The notes under the pieces are model-generated. The model worked only from the letters and a program-made list of their open reading frames with translations. It had not been told where the DNA came from and did not search any database. Below, piece by piece: positions 26,401 through 35,233 of a DNA stretch of 64,000 nt. Position numbers and translations under genes: made by a program. Source of the stretch: Caballeronia sp. Lep1P3. GTDB taxonomy: Bacteria; Pseudomonadota; Gammaproteobacteria; Burkholderiales; Burkholderiaceae. Position 1 is the first letter of the stretch. Each line of letters begins with the position of its first letter. Location of the stretch: contig NZ_CP084266.1 in assembly GCF_022879595.1 (NCBI RefSeq), positions 930,001 through 994,000 of the forward strand. Reading direction: 5' to 3'.

Positions 26401-29400
26401 CAGAGCGCGAGTATCGCGGACGGCGCGAGCGTCGCGTGCGTCCGATCCGCGATGTCATCATCGTCAGCGCCGCTCGCGCTGAACACGATGTCGGCGAAAC
26501 GGCTGCCGCGCGCCTCCGCGATCACGACGATGCCGCCCGGCGCGAGCCGCTCGACGATGGCCGCGAGCGCCGCAAGCGGGTCCGCCTGCGCGCCGAGCAG
26601 CCGGTTCGCGACGATCACGTCGAACGGTGCGTCGTCGCCGCTGCGCGCGAGCGCGCCGCCTGCATCCAGCGCAAGCGTGCGGATGACGGCGCGGCCTTCC
26701 GCCTCGAAACCGGCAAGCTGCTGCTGCGTGCCGGCGAGCGTGTATTCGCAACGTCCCGGCGCCGCGTCGATATCGAGCGGCTGCAGCACGTCGCCGCCCG
26801 GCGCGCCGATTTCCAGCACGCGCAGGCGGCGCGCCTGCGGCCAAGCGGCGACCGCCTCGCCGATGCACGCGGCGAGCATCGCGCGCGCATGCGCCCACGT
26901 CGGCGACGCATCGAAGAACTGTTCGACGAGACTGCGGCCCGTCGACGAAAGCAGCGCGGCGGACGATCCATCGCCATCGCGCAGCACGCGCGGCAGCGCC
27001 GCACCGGCATGCGCGAGCAAGGTCAGCTCCGCGACGTGCGCGGGCGACGCCGCCAGCACGTCGCGCCACAGCGCATCGCGCGGGGGCATCGCGGCGCAGG
27101 TCGCGTCGGCGCGCACGAGACGCTCGCCATCGCGATAAGCGAGACCGTCTTCGACGACGATCTGCGCGAGCCGCGCTGCGAGCCGTCCGTTCGACCACGC
27201 GGGCAGCGCCGGCTGCGCGAACGCGTCGAGCGCATCGAGCGCTTCCAGCGCGTGCAGGCCCGCGAGCACGTCGAGAATCGGCAGCATCTCGTTCAGATGA
27301 CGCGCGCGCTCGGCGCCTTCCTCGCGGGAGCCGACACGCGCACTCGCCCGTTGCGCGAGCGCCGCGGGGGACGGCAGCGCGGCGGCGTCGAGGCCGTCGC
27401 GCAAGGGCAGGGCTTCGAGCGCATAGGCGAAGCGCGCGGGCGCACCCTGACGCGCGGCCAGATCGACGCGACGGAAGCGGCACGCCGACAGACGCGCGAC
27501 GATCGCGCCGCCTTCATCGAGAAACGAGAACGACGCGACGATCGAATGTGGACTGCGCCGATGCACGCGCGCGAGCACGCGCCGCACGCGATCGCCGCGC
27601 AGGAAATCGACGCGGCCGATCTGCACCGGCACGAACGCCGCCCGCGCATCCGCTGCCGATGCGCCCTTCGCGCGCAGCACGGCGAACAGACGATGAAAGC
27701 CCGCGTCCATCAGTGCGGGATGCAGCAGGAAGTCCGCGAGCGCGTTCGCGCCGTTCGGTGCGGCGGGCGCTTCCAGTTCGGCGAGCGCATCGTCGCCGCA
27801 GACCCGCACGGTTTGAACCCAGCGGAACGCGGGACCGTATGCGAGGCCGAGCGCGGCGGTGCTCGCGTAGAGCGCGTCGCCGGACACGTCCGCGCGGGCG
27901 TCGGCATTCGCGAACGCCGCGGTATCCGCGATGCTGTCGGCGCGAAGCGTATTGCCGCTTTCGAGCAGACGCCCCGTCACGTTCAGATTCCAGGCGCCGT
28001 TGCTCATGCGCTCGCGCGTTTCGATAGTGAAAGACGCGGTGCGCGCATCGACGATCAGCCGGAACACTTTCGCGTGCTGCGGCTGGAACACCACCGGCAT
28101 GCGGATTTCGATGTTCTCGACGGCCGCATCCGGCTTGCCGAAGAACACGCGCGCTGCGGCCAGCGCCATTTCGACGTAGCCCGCGCCCGGAAACGCGACG
28201 CCGCCATCGACGACGTGATCGGCGAGCATCGGCACGCGCTGCGGATCGAGCTGGTTTTCCCAGGCGAACGCGTGTTCGTGCAGCCGGTAGCCGAGCAGCG
28301 GATGGTCCGCGCGCCGGTTCACGAGGTTGTGGCCCTCCGCGCTCGCTTCGAGCCAATACCGCTCGCGCTGCCACGGATAAGTCGGCAAGGCGGCGATCGG
28401 GGCGGGCGGCACCAGCCGCTCCAGATCGACGCGCGCTCCGTGCGCGACCGCGCTCAGCACGGCATGCGCGAGCATCTCGGCGGTGTCGTGCTGGCGCTTG
28501 AGCGTCGGGACGATCGCGCCCGGCTGCCTGAGCGCGTCGAGCGTCTGCTTGACGTAGGTGCGAAGGATGGAATGCGGCGCGATTTCGATGAAGACGCGCA
28601 CGCCATCGTTCGCAAGACGCGCGATGGCATCGCCGAAACGCACCGGCTCGCGGATATTGCGCCACCAGTAGCCAACGTCCAGTTCCGTGCCGGGCAGGAT
28701 GTCGCCCGTGACCGTCGACACGAACGGGACGTCGCCGTCGCGCGGGGCAAGCCCGGCGAGGCCGTCGCGCACGAAAGGCTCGATGCCGTCCATGAGGCTG
28801 CTATGGAACGCGTAGTCGAGATCGAGCATCTGGAAAAACTGGCCGCCGCGCGCGATGGCTGCGCCGAGCGTCTGCAGCGCGTCGGGCGCGCCGGCGAGCG
28901 TCACGCTCTCCGGGCTGTTGCTTCCCGCCACGTCGACGATGCCGCCGATATCGAACTCCGCGATCAGCTCGCGCGCCGCCGCCTCGCCGATGCCCGCCGC
29001 CGCCATTCTGCCGGTGCCGCGCGTCAGCGCCTGCGCCGCGCTGCGAATGCGGATGACGCGCACGGCTTCTTCCAGCGTCAGCGCGCCGCAGGCCCACGCC
29101 GCCGCGATCTCGCCGACGCTGTGGCCGACCGTCGCATCGAAACGCACGCCACGCGTATCGAGCACGCGCGTGATGCCGACCTGCATTGCAAACAGCAGCG
29201 GCTGCGCGTTTTCCGTCGCCGCGAGCCATTGCGCGCCGACGCCCTCGCACATCGCCGCAACCAGCGATGCGCTGCCGTCCGCGCGCCACAGGGCGTCGAC
29301 TTCGTCCATCGCGGCGCGGAACACGGCGTCCTGCGCGTAGAGCTGCTTGCCCATGCCGGCCCATTGACTGCCGTTGCCCGCGTAGACGAACGCGACGCGC

Positions 29401-31019
29401 GCGTCCATCTCGGCGGTTTGCGCCTGCGCGATGCATGACGGCAGCGCGCGATCCGAGGCTTCGGCGAGCGCGGCGAGCGCTTCGCGACCCGCATCGGCAT
29501 TCGCCGGCGCGACGACCGCGCGATGTTCGAGCCACTGGCGGCGTCGCGCGGCGCTGGCCGCGAGCGCGGACCATTGCGCGCCTCTATCGAGACGCGCGAG
29601 ATAGCCTGCGGCGAGCGCGGCGAGCGCAGCCGGCGAGCGCGCGGCAAGCACGAGCGGCGGCAGCGGCGCATCCCCGACCGCGGCGCGTTCTGTGCCGGAC
29701 GCGCTCGCATCGGATGCGCGCGCCGCTTCTGTCAGCACGACGTGCGCGTTCGTGCCGCCAAAGCCGAACGAGTTGACGCCGACCGCGAGCGGTTCGTCCT
29801 CGCGCGCGGCAAGCGGCGTAAAGCGGTCCACCACGCGCAGACGCCCGCCTTCGAAATCGATGGCCGGATTCGGCGCTTCGAAATGCAGCGAGCGCGGCAC
29901 CGCGCGATGCTTCAGGCAAAGGACCGCCTTCAGCAGACCGGCCATGCCGGACGCGGTTTCCAGGTGTCCGATATTGCTTTTCACCGAGCCGATCAAAAGC
30001 GGGTCCGTCGAAGGACGCCCGCCCGACACGGCGTCGATGAGCGCACGCGCCTCGATCGGATCGCCGACCGCGGTCCCGGTGCCATGCGCCTCGAGATATG
30101 CGAGCGCGCGCGGATCGACGCCCGCACGGCGATAGACCGTGCGCAGCAGGTCTGCCTGCGTCGCCGATGCGGGCACGTTGATGCCGCCGTGCGAATGGCC
30201 GTCGGAGTTCACGCCCGAGCCGGCGATCACGGCGTGGATCGTGTCGCCGTCCGCGAGCGCCCGCTCGAGCGGCTTCAGCAGCACGAACGCGCCGCCTTCC
30301 GAGCGGACGTAACCGTCGCCCGTCGCGTCGAAAGCGCGGCAGCGTCCGCGTGGCGAAAGCATCGACGCCTTCGAGAAACTCACGAAGCCGAACGGATGCA
30401 GCAGCAGGTTCACCCCGCCCGCGAGCGCCATTTCCGTCTCACCGGACTGCAACGCCTGCACGGCCTGATGAAGCGCGACGAGCGACGACGAGCAGGCGGT
30501 ATCGACCGACATGCTCGGGCCGCGCAAATCGAAGAGATACGACACGCGGTTCGACGCGATGCTCAGCGCATTGCCGGTGGCCGAATACGGATCGACGGAA
30601 TTGAGGTCGTCCATCGTGCGGTTGCCGTAGTCCATCGTCGCGACGCCGACGTACACGCCGCAGTCGCGGCCACGCATCGCCGCCGGGCGCACGCCCGCGT
30701 CCTCGAAGGCTTCCCACGCGAGTTCGAGCAGAAGCCGCTGTTGCGGGTCCATCTGCGTCGCCTCGCGCGGCGAGATGCCGAAGAAGGCGGCGTCGAAGCC
30801 CGCGACGTCGTCGAGCACGCCAGCCGAGAACGTGTAGCTCTTGCCCGCCTCGCGCTTCGACGGATGCTGATAGAACGATGTCCCGAAGCGCTCCGCCGAA
30901 ATCGTGGTCACGGCGTCGCGCTCGTCGCAGAGCAACTGCCAGAAGTCGTCGGGCCGGTTCACTCCGCCGGGAAAGCGGCACGCCATCCCGATAATTGCAA
31001 TCTTTTTATCCGTCATCAT
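23412..31019 (-). CDS. wcbR: WcbR-like type I polyketide / fatty acid synthase
   Basis: 2535 aa from the ATG at 31019 (ATGA overlap with wcbQ); an in-frame start at 31157 would lie inside that gene. Domains: KS 5-430 (VDTACSSSL Cys176, EAHGTGT, NIGHLE), AT about 543-840 (GHSVGE Ser634), DH about 905-1190 (HVVDGGVAFPG), a methyltransferase-like but probably degenerate stretch (LRVLEIGAPGGDVLQPL), ER (LVHGGAGGVGIAAIQIARHL), KR (YLIVGGTGGLGFATARWM, then YSSATTFLGNPGQGAYVAAN) and ACP (DLGMDSLMGME, Ser about 2437). No thioesterase is present. A fully reducing single module used iteratively would make a saturated acyl chain. In B. pseudomallei WcbR is required for capsule and is thought to make its lipid anchor. 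The chain probably leaves via the WcbT-type enzyme. Confidence 0.94.
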   Translation of the reverse strand: MMTDKKIAIIGMACRFPGGVNRPDDFWQLLCDERDAVTTISAERFGTSFYQHPSKREAGKSYTFSAGVLDDVAGFDAAFFGISPREATQMDPQQRLLLELAWEAFEDAGVRPAAMRGRDCGVYVGVATMDYGNRTMDDLNSVDPYSATGNALSIASNRVSYLFDLRGPSMSVDTACSSSLVALHQAVQALQSGETEMALAGGVNLLLHPFGFVSFSKASMLSPRGRCRAFDATGDGYVRSEGGAFVLLKPLERALADGDTIHAVIAGSGVNSDGHSHGGINVPASATQADLLRTVYRRAGVDPRALAYLEAHGTGTAVGDPIEARALIDAVSGGRPSTDPLLIGSVKSNIGHLETASGMAGLLKAVLCLKHRAVPRSLHFEAPNPAIDFEGGRLRVVDRFTPLAAREDEPLAVGVNSFGFGGTNAHVVLTEAARASDASASGTERAAVGDAPLPPLVLAARSPAALAALAAGYLARLDRGAQWSALAASAARRRQWLEHRAVVAPANADAGREALAALAEASDRALPSCIAQAQTAEMDARVAFVYAGNGSQWAGMGKQLYAQDAVFRAAMDEVDALWRADGSASLVAAMCEGVGAQWLAATENAQPLLFAMQVGITRVLDTRGVRFDATVGHSVGEIAAAWACGALTLEEAVRVIRIRSAAQALTRGTGRMAAAGIGEAAARELIAEFDIGGIVDVAGSNSPESVTLAGAPDALQTLGAAIARGGQFFQMLDLDYAFHSSLMDGIEPFVRDGLAGLAPRDGDVPFVSTVTGDILPGTELDVGYWWRNIREPVRFGDAIARLANDGVRVFIEIAPHSILRTYVKQTLDALRQPGAIVPTLKRQHDTAEMLAHAVLSAVAHGARVDLERLVPPAPIAALPTYPWQRERYWLEASAEGHNLVNRRADHPLLGYRLHEHAFAWENQLDPQRVPMLADHVVDGGVAFPGAGYVEMALAAARVFFGKPDAAVENIEIRMPVVFQPQHAKVFRLIVDARTASFTIETRERMSNGAWNLNVTGRLLESGNTLRADSIADTAAFANADARADVSGDALYASTAALGLAYGPAFRWVQTVRVCGDDALAELEAPAAPNGANALADFLLHPALMDAGFHRLFAVLRAKGASAADARAAFVPVQIGRVDFLRGDRVRRVLARVHRRSPHSIVASFSFLDEGGAIVARLSACRFRRVDLAARQGAPARFAYALEALPLRDGLDAAALPSPAALAQRASARVGSREEGAERARHLNEMLPILDVLAGLHALEALDALDAFAQPALPAWSNGRLAARLAQIVVEDGLAYRDGERLVRADATCAAMPPRDALWRDVLAASPAHVAELTLLAHAGAALPRVLRDGDGSSAALLSSTGRSLVEQFFDASPTWAHARAMLAACIGEAVAAWPQARRLRVLEIGAPGGDVLQPLDIDAAPGRCEYTLAGTQQQLAGFEAEGRAVIRTLALDAGGALARSGDDAPFDVIVANRLLGAQADPLAALAAIVERLAPGGIVVIAEARGSRFADIVFSASGADDDDIADRTHATLAPSAILALCGRAGFTDIVRHLEGDADLEGAPTVVLARKPAAAQQRVELRGDGAQWLVAHEAGDAFAAALSGELTRIGCRVETARVRDAAAWVSRVSGQQRAHIAFVAPHATHGDAGSADIMRAQQGGANALAALVRELDAAGLAERVQLCVVTRGGAPFEGAPALHPEQATLWGLGRVAANEHPALAMRLIDVDPSGEEAVSELSRTLVDDDGEEEVLLAPGGRYLPRMLPAQEAEARGNVAPHAAHAFLAFDMPGSLRNLEWFSLSAREPGPGEVEIEPVATGLNFRDVMYSMGLLSDEAVETGFAGATIGMELSGRVVRVGADVEGWSPGDAVLGFAPASFASRVYTRASAIARKPEGMSFEAAATIPTTFFTAYYALCELARLRRGERVLVHGGAGGVGIAAIQIARHLGAQVFVTAGSDEKREFVRLLGADHVFDSRSLAFTDEIRARTNGEGVDIVLNSLAGEAMVRSIDTLRPFGRFLELGKRDFYENSQIGLRPFRNNISYFGIDADQLMGVLPELTTRLFQEVVALFASGALHPLPYRAFPAARAEQAFRYMQQARQIGKVLVTYPAGTPAPTRGVAQPSFALNPDAAYLIVGGTGGLGFATARWMIARGARYLTLASRSGALDARKQAQVDRWRDEDGVTVSVAACDVADDAALDALIDAIERRGTPLKGVLHSAMHIDDGLLRNIDDARFSAVLAPKVAGAWNLHRATRQCALDFFVLYSSATTFLGNPGQGAYVAANSFLEALVGHRRAAGLPAAFMAWGPIEDVGFLAANSETREALQARIGGASITSDEAMSALERTLAMGRAGEAVVRLDWRAIARGMPAATARRYAALQTGGAAETASEDVVLLEQLRTLAPGQAVALVETALRGQIARILHMSPERIEGDRSVLDLGMDSLMGMELGMAVEETFGVKLSIMAIAEGATVHTLAARIVDMLGERVTGAGDAGAGQDEQLAALAAQHALDDDDARALLQRNQQQENRGAATCESTPALAE

Positions 31020-32608
31020 GCTGGGCACTGCTGTAGTGTTTCTCGCGAAGGTGTGACGACGCAGCGCGGCTGCTTCATCGCGCGGCGTATGGCAAAGCCG
31101 AGATCCTCGACGCGCGCGTGCCGCTGCGCGCCCCCATCGTCCGCGAAGTTGCGCCACACGAAGTAGTCGCTATGGACGGGCTCGACGCCGAGCGCGTCGA
31201 ACACCGATGTCATGGCGGGAACGTGGTCGCCGTAGAAGCAGAGCACGGTCGGCCGTTCCCGTTGTTTGAGGTAATCCGTGAGCTTGCCGATCATCGCGTC
31301 CGCGTGTTCGACGTGCCGGAGATAGGCGGTCAGATCCCGCCAGCGCGCATCGTCGCCGAGTGTGTGCCGCGCGGCCGATTCGCCCGGCGCCACCGCTTCG
31401 AGATGCAGCGGGCCGTGATTTTCCATCGTGATCGCGAACGCGAAGAGCGGCTCGCTGGCTGACTCGTCGAGCAAGGCGATGAGCGCATCCGCGACCGATG
31501 CGTCGCCGACATACGGACCGACGCGCGGCGCATCGCCGAACGCACGTATGTCGCAAAAGCGGTCGAACTGCATGAAGCGCAGCGCACGGCGCCGGCCGAA
31601 GAAATCGCCGTAGTACGGATGCACCGCGCACGTCCGGTATCCGCCGCGCTTGAACCACGCGGCAAGCGATGCCGTCGCGCGGCGCACGTACATGTACGGA
31701 TAGAAGCGCGAGTAACCGAGCGCGTCCGATGCGAGGCCGGTCAGCATCGCGAATTCGCTGCGCATGGTGTTCGCGCCCCACGCGGGCACCGTCAGCCGCC
31801 CGTGTTCGAGCGCCTCGTCTTTGATGCGATCCAGATGCGCGTAAGGCGCCGACAGGACGAAATCGCCGAGCCGCCGCGCGTCGAACCACGATTCGCTCTG
31901 AATGACGATGACATCGGGACACGCACCGGCGTCCGGGCGGCCCTGCGAAAGCGGCGCGGCATCGGCGGCGCGCGCGAAGGCTTCCCGCTCGGTGCGTCGC
32001 ATGCCGTTCAACAGATACGCGACGAAAGTGGCGAAGAAACCGAACGCCTGCTGATCGGCCATCGGAGTGAGCGACAGCGCAAGACGACGCGACAGGACGA
32101 GCGCGAACGCCCCGCAGGCAATGGCGACAAGCGCCGCGACGCATCGAACGGTCGCGCTCGCCGCATCTTCGAGCAGAAAGCCGGTTGCCGCCGCCGTCAC
32201 GCCCGCGACGATGCCCGCGACCTTGCCGGCGCTCAGAAATGGCAGATAAAGGCGCGGGTGCGAGAACGCCTGACTGAAAAGGCTGAGATCGGTGAATACG
32301 AAAGGCTCGCGCAGCGACTCGAATTTCGCGTTGCTGATGACGGCGAGGAGCGCGATCCACGCGAGCGCAGCGCACGCCGAGAACACGGGCCGCGCGGTGA
32401 GCGCGAGCGCGCAGCCCGCGACGACCGCGACGGCCGAAGCGTGCAGCGCCATCGCCGCGAACGGACGACGAAGCGAGCACCGCGGCACCGCGATGGCCTC
32501 GACGCCAAAAGAGAGCGCGACCGTCGCGGCCGCCAGAGCGGATGCGGCGAGCACGTCACATGTCCCGGCGAGGGAGAAGCGACATGCGGCCGAGGATGGC
32601 ATCGGCAA
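31016..32608 (-). CDS. wcbQ: WcbQ-like membrane sulfatase/phosphoglycerol-transferase-type protein
   Basis: 530 aa. The N-terminal third has several hydrophobic segments (VLAASALAAATVALSFGVEAI, ALHASAVAVVAGCALALTA, ACAALAWIALLAVIS, VAGIVAGVTAAATGFLLEDAA, CVAALVAIACGAFALVLS). The C-terminal part is an alkaline-phosphatase/sulfatase-superfamily domain (DVIVIQSESWFDARRLGDF, MRSEFAMLTGLASDALGYS, FAFAITMENHGPLHLEA, VLCFYGDHVPAMTSVFDAL). It resembles LTA synthase-type phosphoglycerol or phosphoethanolamine transferases working on the periplasmic face. The nucleophile lies in the NTMRSE region. The start overlaps the SDR gene by 53 bases, with a slightly shorter start at 32602 possible. A decorating role on the capsule or its anchor is inferred from the operon. 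Confidence 0.8.
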   Translation of the reverse strand: MPMPSSAACRFSLAGTCDVLAASALAAATVALSFGVEAIAVPRCSLRRPFAAMALHASAVAVVAGCALALTARPVFSACAALAWIALLAVISNAKFESLREPFVFTDLSLFSQAFSHPRLYLPFLSAGKVAGIVAGVTAAATGFLLEDAASATVRCVAALVAIACGAFALVLSRRLALSLTPMADQQAFGFFATFVAYLLNGMRRTEREAFARAADAAPLSQGRPDAGACPDVIVIQSESWFDARRLGDFVLSAPYAHLDRIKDEALEHGRLTVPAWGANTMRSEFAMLTGLASDALGYSRFYPYMYVRRATASLAAWFKRGGYRTCAVHPYYGDFFGRRRALRFMQFDRFCDIRAFGDAPRVGPYVGDASVADALIALLDESASEPLFAFAITMENHGPLHLEAVAPGESAARHTLGDDARWRDLTAYLRHVEHADAMIGKLTDYLKQRERPTVLCFYGDHVPAMTSVFDALGVEPVHSDYFVWRNFADDGGAQRHARVEDLGFAIRRAMKQPRCVVTPSRETLQQCPA

Positions 32609-33341
32609 GAGCGGCGGGAAAGAGCCGCAGCAGCTTCATGCCGAAGGCGAGGCTGAACGGAAACGCGATCTCGACGCGCCGCAGCGACAGACGCTTGCGG
32701 ATATGGAGCGCAGCCCTCTCCGGCGTCCACATGAAGGGCTTGCTGCCTGGGAAGACGTCGCTCATTGCGGTTCGCACGAAACCCGGCATCACGACCGAGA
32801 CGCCGATGCCGTCGCGCGCGAGCAGCGGGCGCACGGAATCGCACCAGGCGACGAGCGCCGCCTTGCTCACGCAGTACGCCGGCGAAATAGCCATGCCGCG
32901 CAGCCCGGCGAGCGAGCTGACGAGCGCGAGCTGGCCGCGCCGGCGCGCGCGCATGCGCTCGATGACAGGGAGCACCGTGTTCAGCGCGCCATAGAGATTG
33001 GTATCGACGATGGCAGCAGTCCGCTCGATGTCTTCCCAATCATCAGGTGACCTAAGCGTACTTGCAATGCCGGCATTCGCGATCACGAGATCGACGGGAT
33101 GCCGCGCATCGAAATCGAGCATCCAGCGGGCAAGCGCGGCCTGATCGCGCACGTCGATGGAAGCGCTAACGACATCCGCTCCGCGCGCGCGGCACGCCGC
33201 CGCGACCGAATCGATGCGTTCCGCATCACGGCCGATCAATCCGAGCGTGACACCGGGCACGGCATAGCACGACGCCAGCGCGCGGCCCAGGCCGGCGCTC
33301 GCGCCCGTGATGACGATGGTTCGCGGCTTGTCTGCGTTCAC
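32556..33341 (-). CDS. wcbP: WcbP-like short-chain dehydrogenase/reductase
   Basis: 261 aa, usual SDR size. Cofactor motif TIVITGASAGLGRALA (T-G-x3-G-x-G), VIANAGIAST (N-A-G), catalytic Ser in LALVSSLAG and YCVSKAALVAW with the Y-x3-K pair. The C-terminal tail is basic and hydrophobic (VEIAFPFSLAFGMKLLRLF), which may touch the membrane. It is the first gene of the wcbP-Q-R-S-T block. In the sequence PKS, AOS condensation, reduction, an SDR fits the reduction of a 3-keto amino-lipid (compare 3-ketosphinganine reductase), but this is inference. Confidence 0.87.
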   Translation of the reverse strand: MNADKPRTIVITGASAGLGRALASCYAVPGVTLGLIGRDAERIDSVAAACRARGADVVSASIDVRDQAALARWMLDFDARHPVDLVIANAGIASTLRSPDDWEDIERTAAIVDTNLYGALNTVLPVIERMRARRRGQLALVSSLAGLRGMAISPAYCVSKAALVAWCDSVRPLLARDGIGVSVVMPGFVRTAMSDVFPGSKPFMWTPERAALHIRKRLSLRRVEIAFPFSLAFGMKLLRLFPAALADAILGRMSLLPRRDM

Positions 33342-33687
33342 CTGCCTTCCCCGAATGCGGACACCATTGGCTCCCCACTATCTCAAAAAATGCACTTGAA
33401 GTTTTATGCGTATCCGGCATGCAGCGTTATGCACCGCCCAATACGCGAGTTCGAAAAGCGCGGTTAATCAACGACGAAGCCGGATCGCAGAGCGCTTAGG
33501 AGACCTGAAAACAGTAATAGGAGCAACGCGAGAAAGCGCGCGAATATGACCGCGCCCGACTCGACCCGCGCTACGGGCAAAGACCCAGCCTCGCCGCCTG
33601 CATTTCCTGTCACAATTTTACACAAATATATTATGCGACCGCTACATTTACCTTGCACTGTGTCGTTCCCGCCACGCGCATCCGGCA
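33342..33687. other. Intergenic region upstream of wcbP
   Basis: 346 bases without a credible gene; a short minus-strand ORF at 33464-33688 has no family character. It holds a clearly AT-rich tract at about 33603-33635, unusual for this genome, which on the minus strand offers TAAAAT- and TATATT-like -10 candidates and may be the wcb operon promoter. It also follows the stop of the polysaccharide operon only on its far side, so it separates the two minus-strand operons. Confidence 0.45.
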
Positions 33688-35220
33688 TTAATTTCCGGCG
33701 TCCTGCTGACCGACAAAAGACGAATCACGCTTCTTCTCGATGACCGGAACCGGCTTCATGCGACGCCTTTCCTGCCAGGCCCAACGCAGCACCATTCCGA
33801 AGCCGACGCATACGGTCCCGTTGAGCGGAATTAGAAAATAATTGCCTCGGTCAAGCGCTACATACGTCGCGAAAAGCGAATAGAAAAAGGTGAATAGTTC
33901 GCCCGCGAGCAAAACCGCGTTGATGCGCGGCATCAGTTGGCGATATGCGTCCTTGCCTTTGGGCGTGCGGTGGAATTCGCTATAGACGCCGAAAAGCGCC
34001 CGCACGCCGCCCGCGAAGTAATACCAGGCCATCGGCAAAAACATCGCGATATAGCGATAGGTATCCCAAAGCGTGTGCGCGATGCTGCGCCTGTCGTCGA
34101 GCCGGGCGCCCTTGCGCGCGCCGAACGCATTGCCCAGCGCCCATATCGCGACGAGCACGAAGAACGCGAGCGCAGCCCAGTGAATGCCGGGGCCATCGAG
34201 ATGAACGAGAAAGGTGAGCGGCAGACTCAGCATCACGAGAACGTGGATCGAGGCGAGCAGCACGGAGGAGAACATCACCGAAATGGCGTGCAGGCGTTTC
34301 ATCATCGGCATGCGCTGCGACAGCATTTGACCGACGTGCTTGAATCCGCTGTGAATCAGACCGCGTCCCCATCGTTCGCGTTGAATGCGGAACGCACTGA
34401 TGGTCTCGGGCAATATCGACATGGATACGACATCGCGCAGATACGCGTATTTCCATTCGCCGAATTGCGCGCGATAACCGAGGTCCACGTCCTCCGTAAC
34501 CGTGGACGCATTCCAGCCGCCCAACGCATCCACGCACGTCTTGCGCCATACGCACGAGCTTCCGCTGAGAGAAGCCATATCGCCGTCCTCGCTCAGTCCC
34601 ACGGTGACATATTGCTGATGGCCCATTTCCATCGCCTGAAAGCGCGTGAGAAACGATGCATCTTGATTCTCGTATCCGATTCCCGTTTGAAGAAAGCCGA
34701 GCTTCAGGTCCTTGAAACACGGAATCGTCTTCTGCAGAAAGTCGGCGGGCGGAATGAAATCCGCGTCGAAAATGGCAAAGAATTCGCCCGACGACTGCTG
34801 AATGCCGTAGACGAGATTGCCCGCCTTGAAGCCGGTGCGCTTTGGCCGCCTGATGAAACGAATCGACACGCCCTCGCGCGCATAATGGTCGACCTTCGCC
34901 TTCGCGAGTCTCGATGTCGCGTCCGAGGAATCGTCGAGCACGAGAATCTGGAGCGCATCGGATGGGTAATCCAGATGGCACACGGCGTCGATCAAGCGCT
35001 CGACGACATCCGCCTCGTTGCACACGGGCAGCAAAACGCTCACCGGCGGATGAAACGGTTCTTCGCATTCGCCCGCGAGCCGCGCGTACTCAGTCAGCTT
35101 GCGCCGTTCCACCTTGCGCGAGATGAGCAGAACGCGCAATTCGAGCAGCACGTATAACGCGAAATAGGCGACCACCAGCAGAAATACGAGCTGGGCAAAA
35201 TAGGAAAGAAGCGCGAGCAT
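33688..35220 (-). CDS. Membrane GT2 glycosyltransferase (cellulose synthase-like)
   Basis: 510 aa from the ATG at 35220, with GAAGGAACGG upstream; the longer open frame overlaps the preceding gene. An N-terminal membrane segment (LLSYFAQLVFLLVVAYFALYVLLELRV) is followed by a processive GT2 core: VSVLLPVCNEADVVERLIDAV, LVLDDSSDAT, FFAIFDADFIPPADFL (DxD), VTEDVDLGYRAQ (TED) and QRERWGRG (Q-x-x-R-W). Four to five C-terminal membrane segments follow (MFSSVLLASIHVLVMLSLPL, WAALAFFVLVAIWALGN, IAMFLPMAWYYFAGGV, AVLLAGELFTFFYSLFATYV). It likely polymerises a beta-linked glycan and moves it across the inner membrane. It is the last gene of the ugd operon, 13 bases after its neighbour. Confidence 0.9.
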   Translation of the reverse strand: MLALLSYFAQLVFLLVVAYFALYVLLELRVLLISRKVERRKLTEYARLAGECEEPFHPPVSVLLPVCNEADVVERLIDAVCHLDYPSDALQILVLDDSSDATSRLAKAKVDHYAREGVSIRFIRRPKRTGFKAGNLVYGIQQSSGEFFAIFDADFIPPADFLQKTIPCFKDLKLGFLQTGIGYENQDASFLTRFQAMEMGHQQYVTVGLSEDGDMASLSGSSCVWRKTCVDALGGWNASTVTEDVDLGYRAQFGEWKYAYLRDVVSMSILPETISAFRIQRERWGRGLIHSGFKHVGQMLSQRMPMMKRLHAISVMFSSVLLASIHVLVMLSLPLTFLVHLDGPGIHWAALAFFVLVAIWALGNAFGARKGARLDDRRSIAHTLWDTYRYIAMFLPMAWYYFAGGVRALFGVYSEFHRTPKGKDAYRQLMPRINAVLLAGELFTFFYSLFATYVALDRGNYFLIPLNGTVCVGFGMVLRWAWQERRRMKPVPVIEKKRDSSFVGQQDAGN

Positions 35221-35233
35221 CGTGACCGTTCCT

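Noticed and set aside
24369..29438. 1689-codon plus-strand open frame antisense to the PKS
   Set aside because: It is an Arg/Ala/His-rich shadow produced by GC-rich codon bias. The minus strand encodes clear KS-AT-DH-ER-KR-ACP motifs over the same bases.
33464..33688. Possible 74-aa membrane peptide between the two operons
   Set aside because: Only one short hydrophobic stretch, no ribosome site, and no recognisable family. More likely intergenic.
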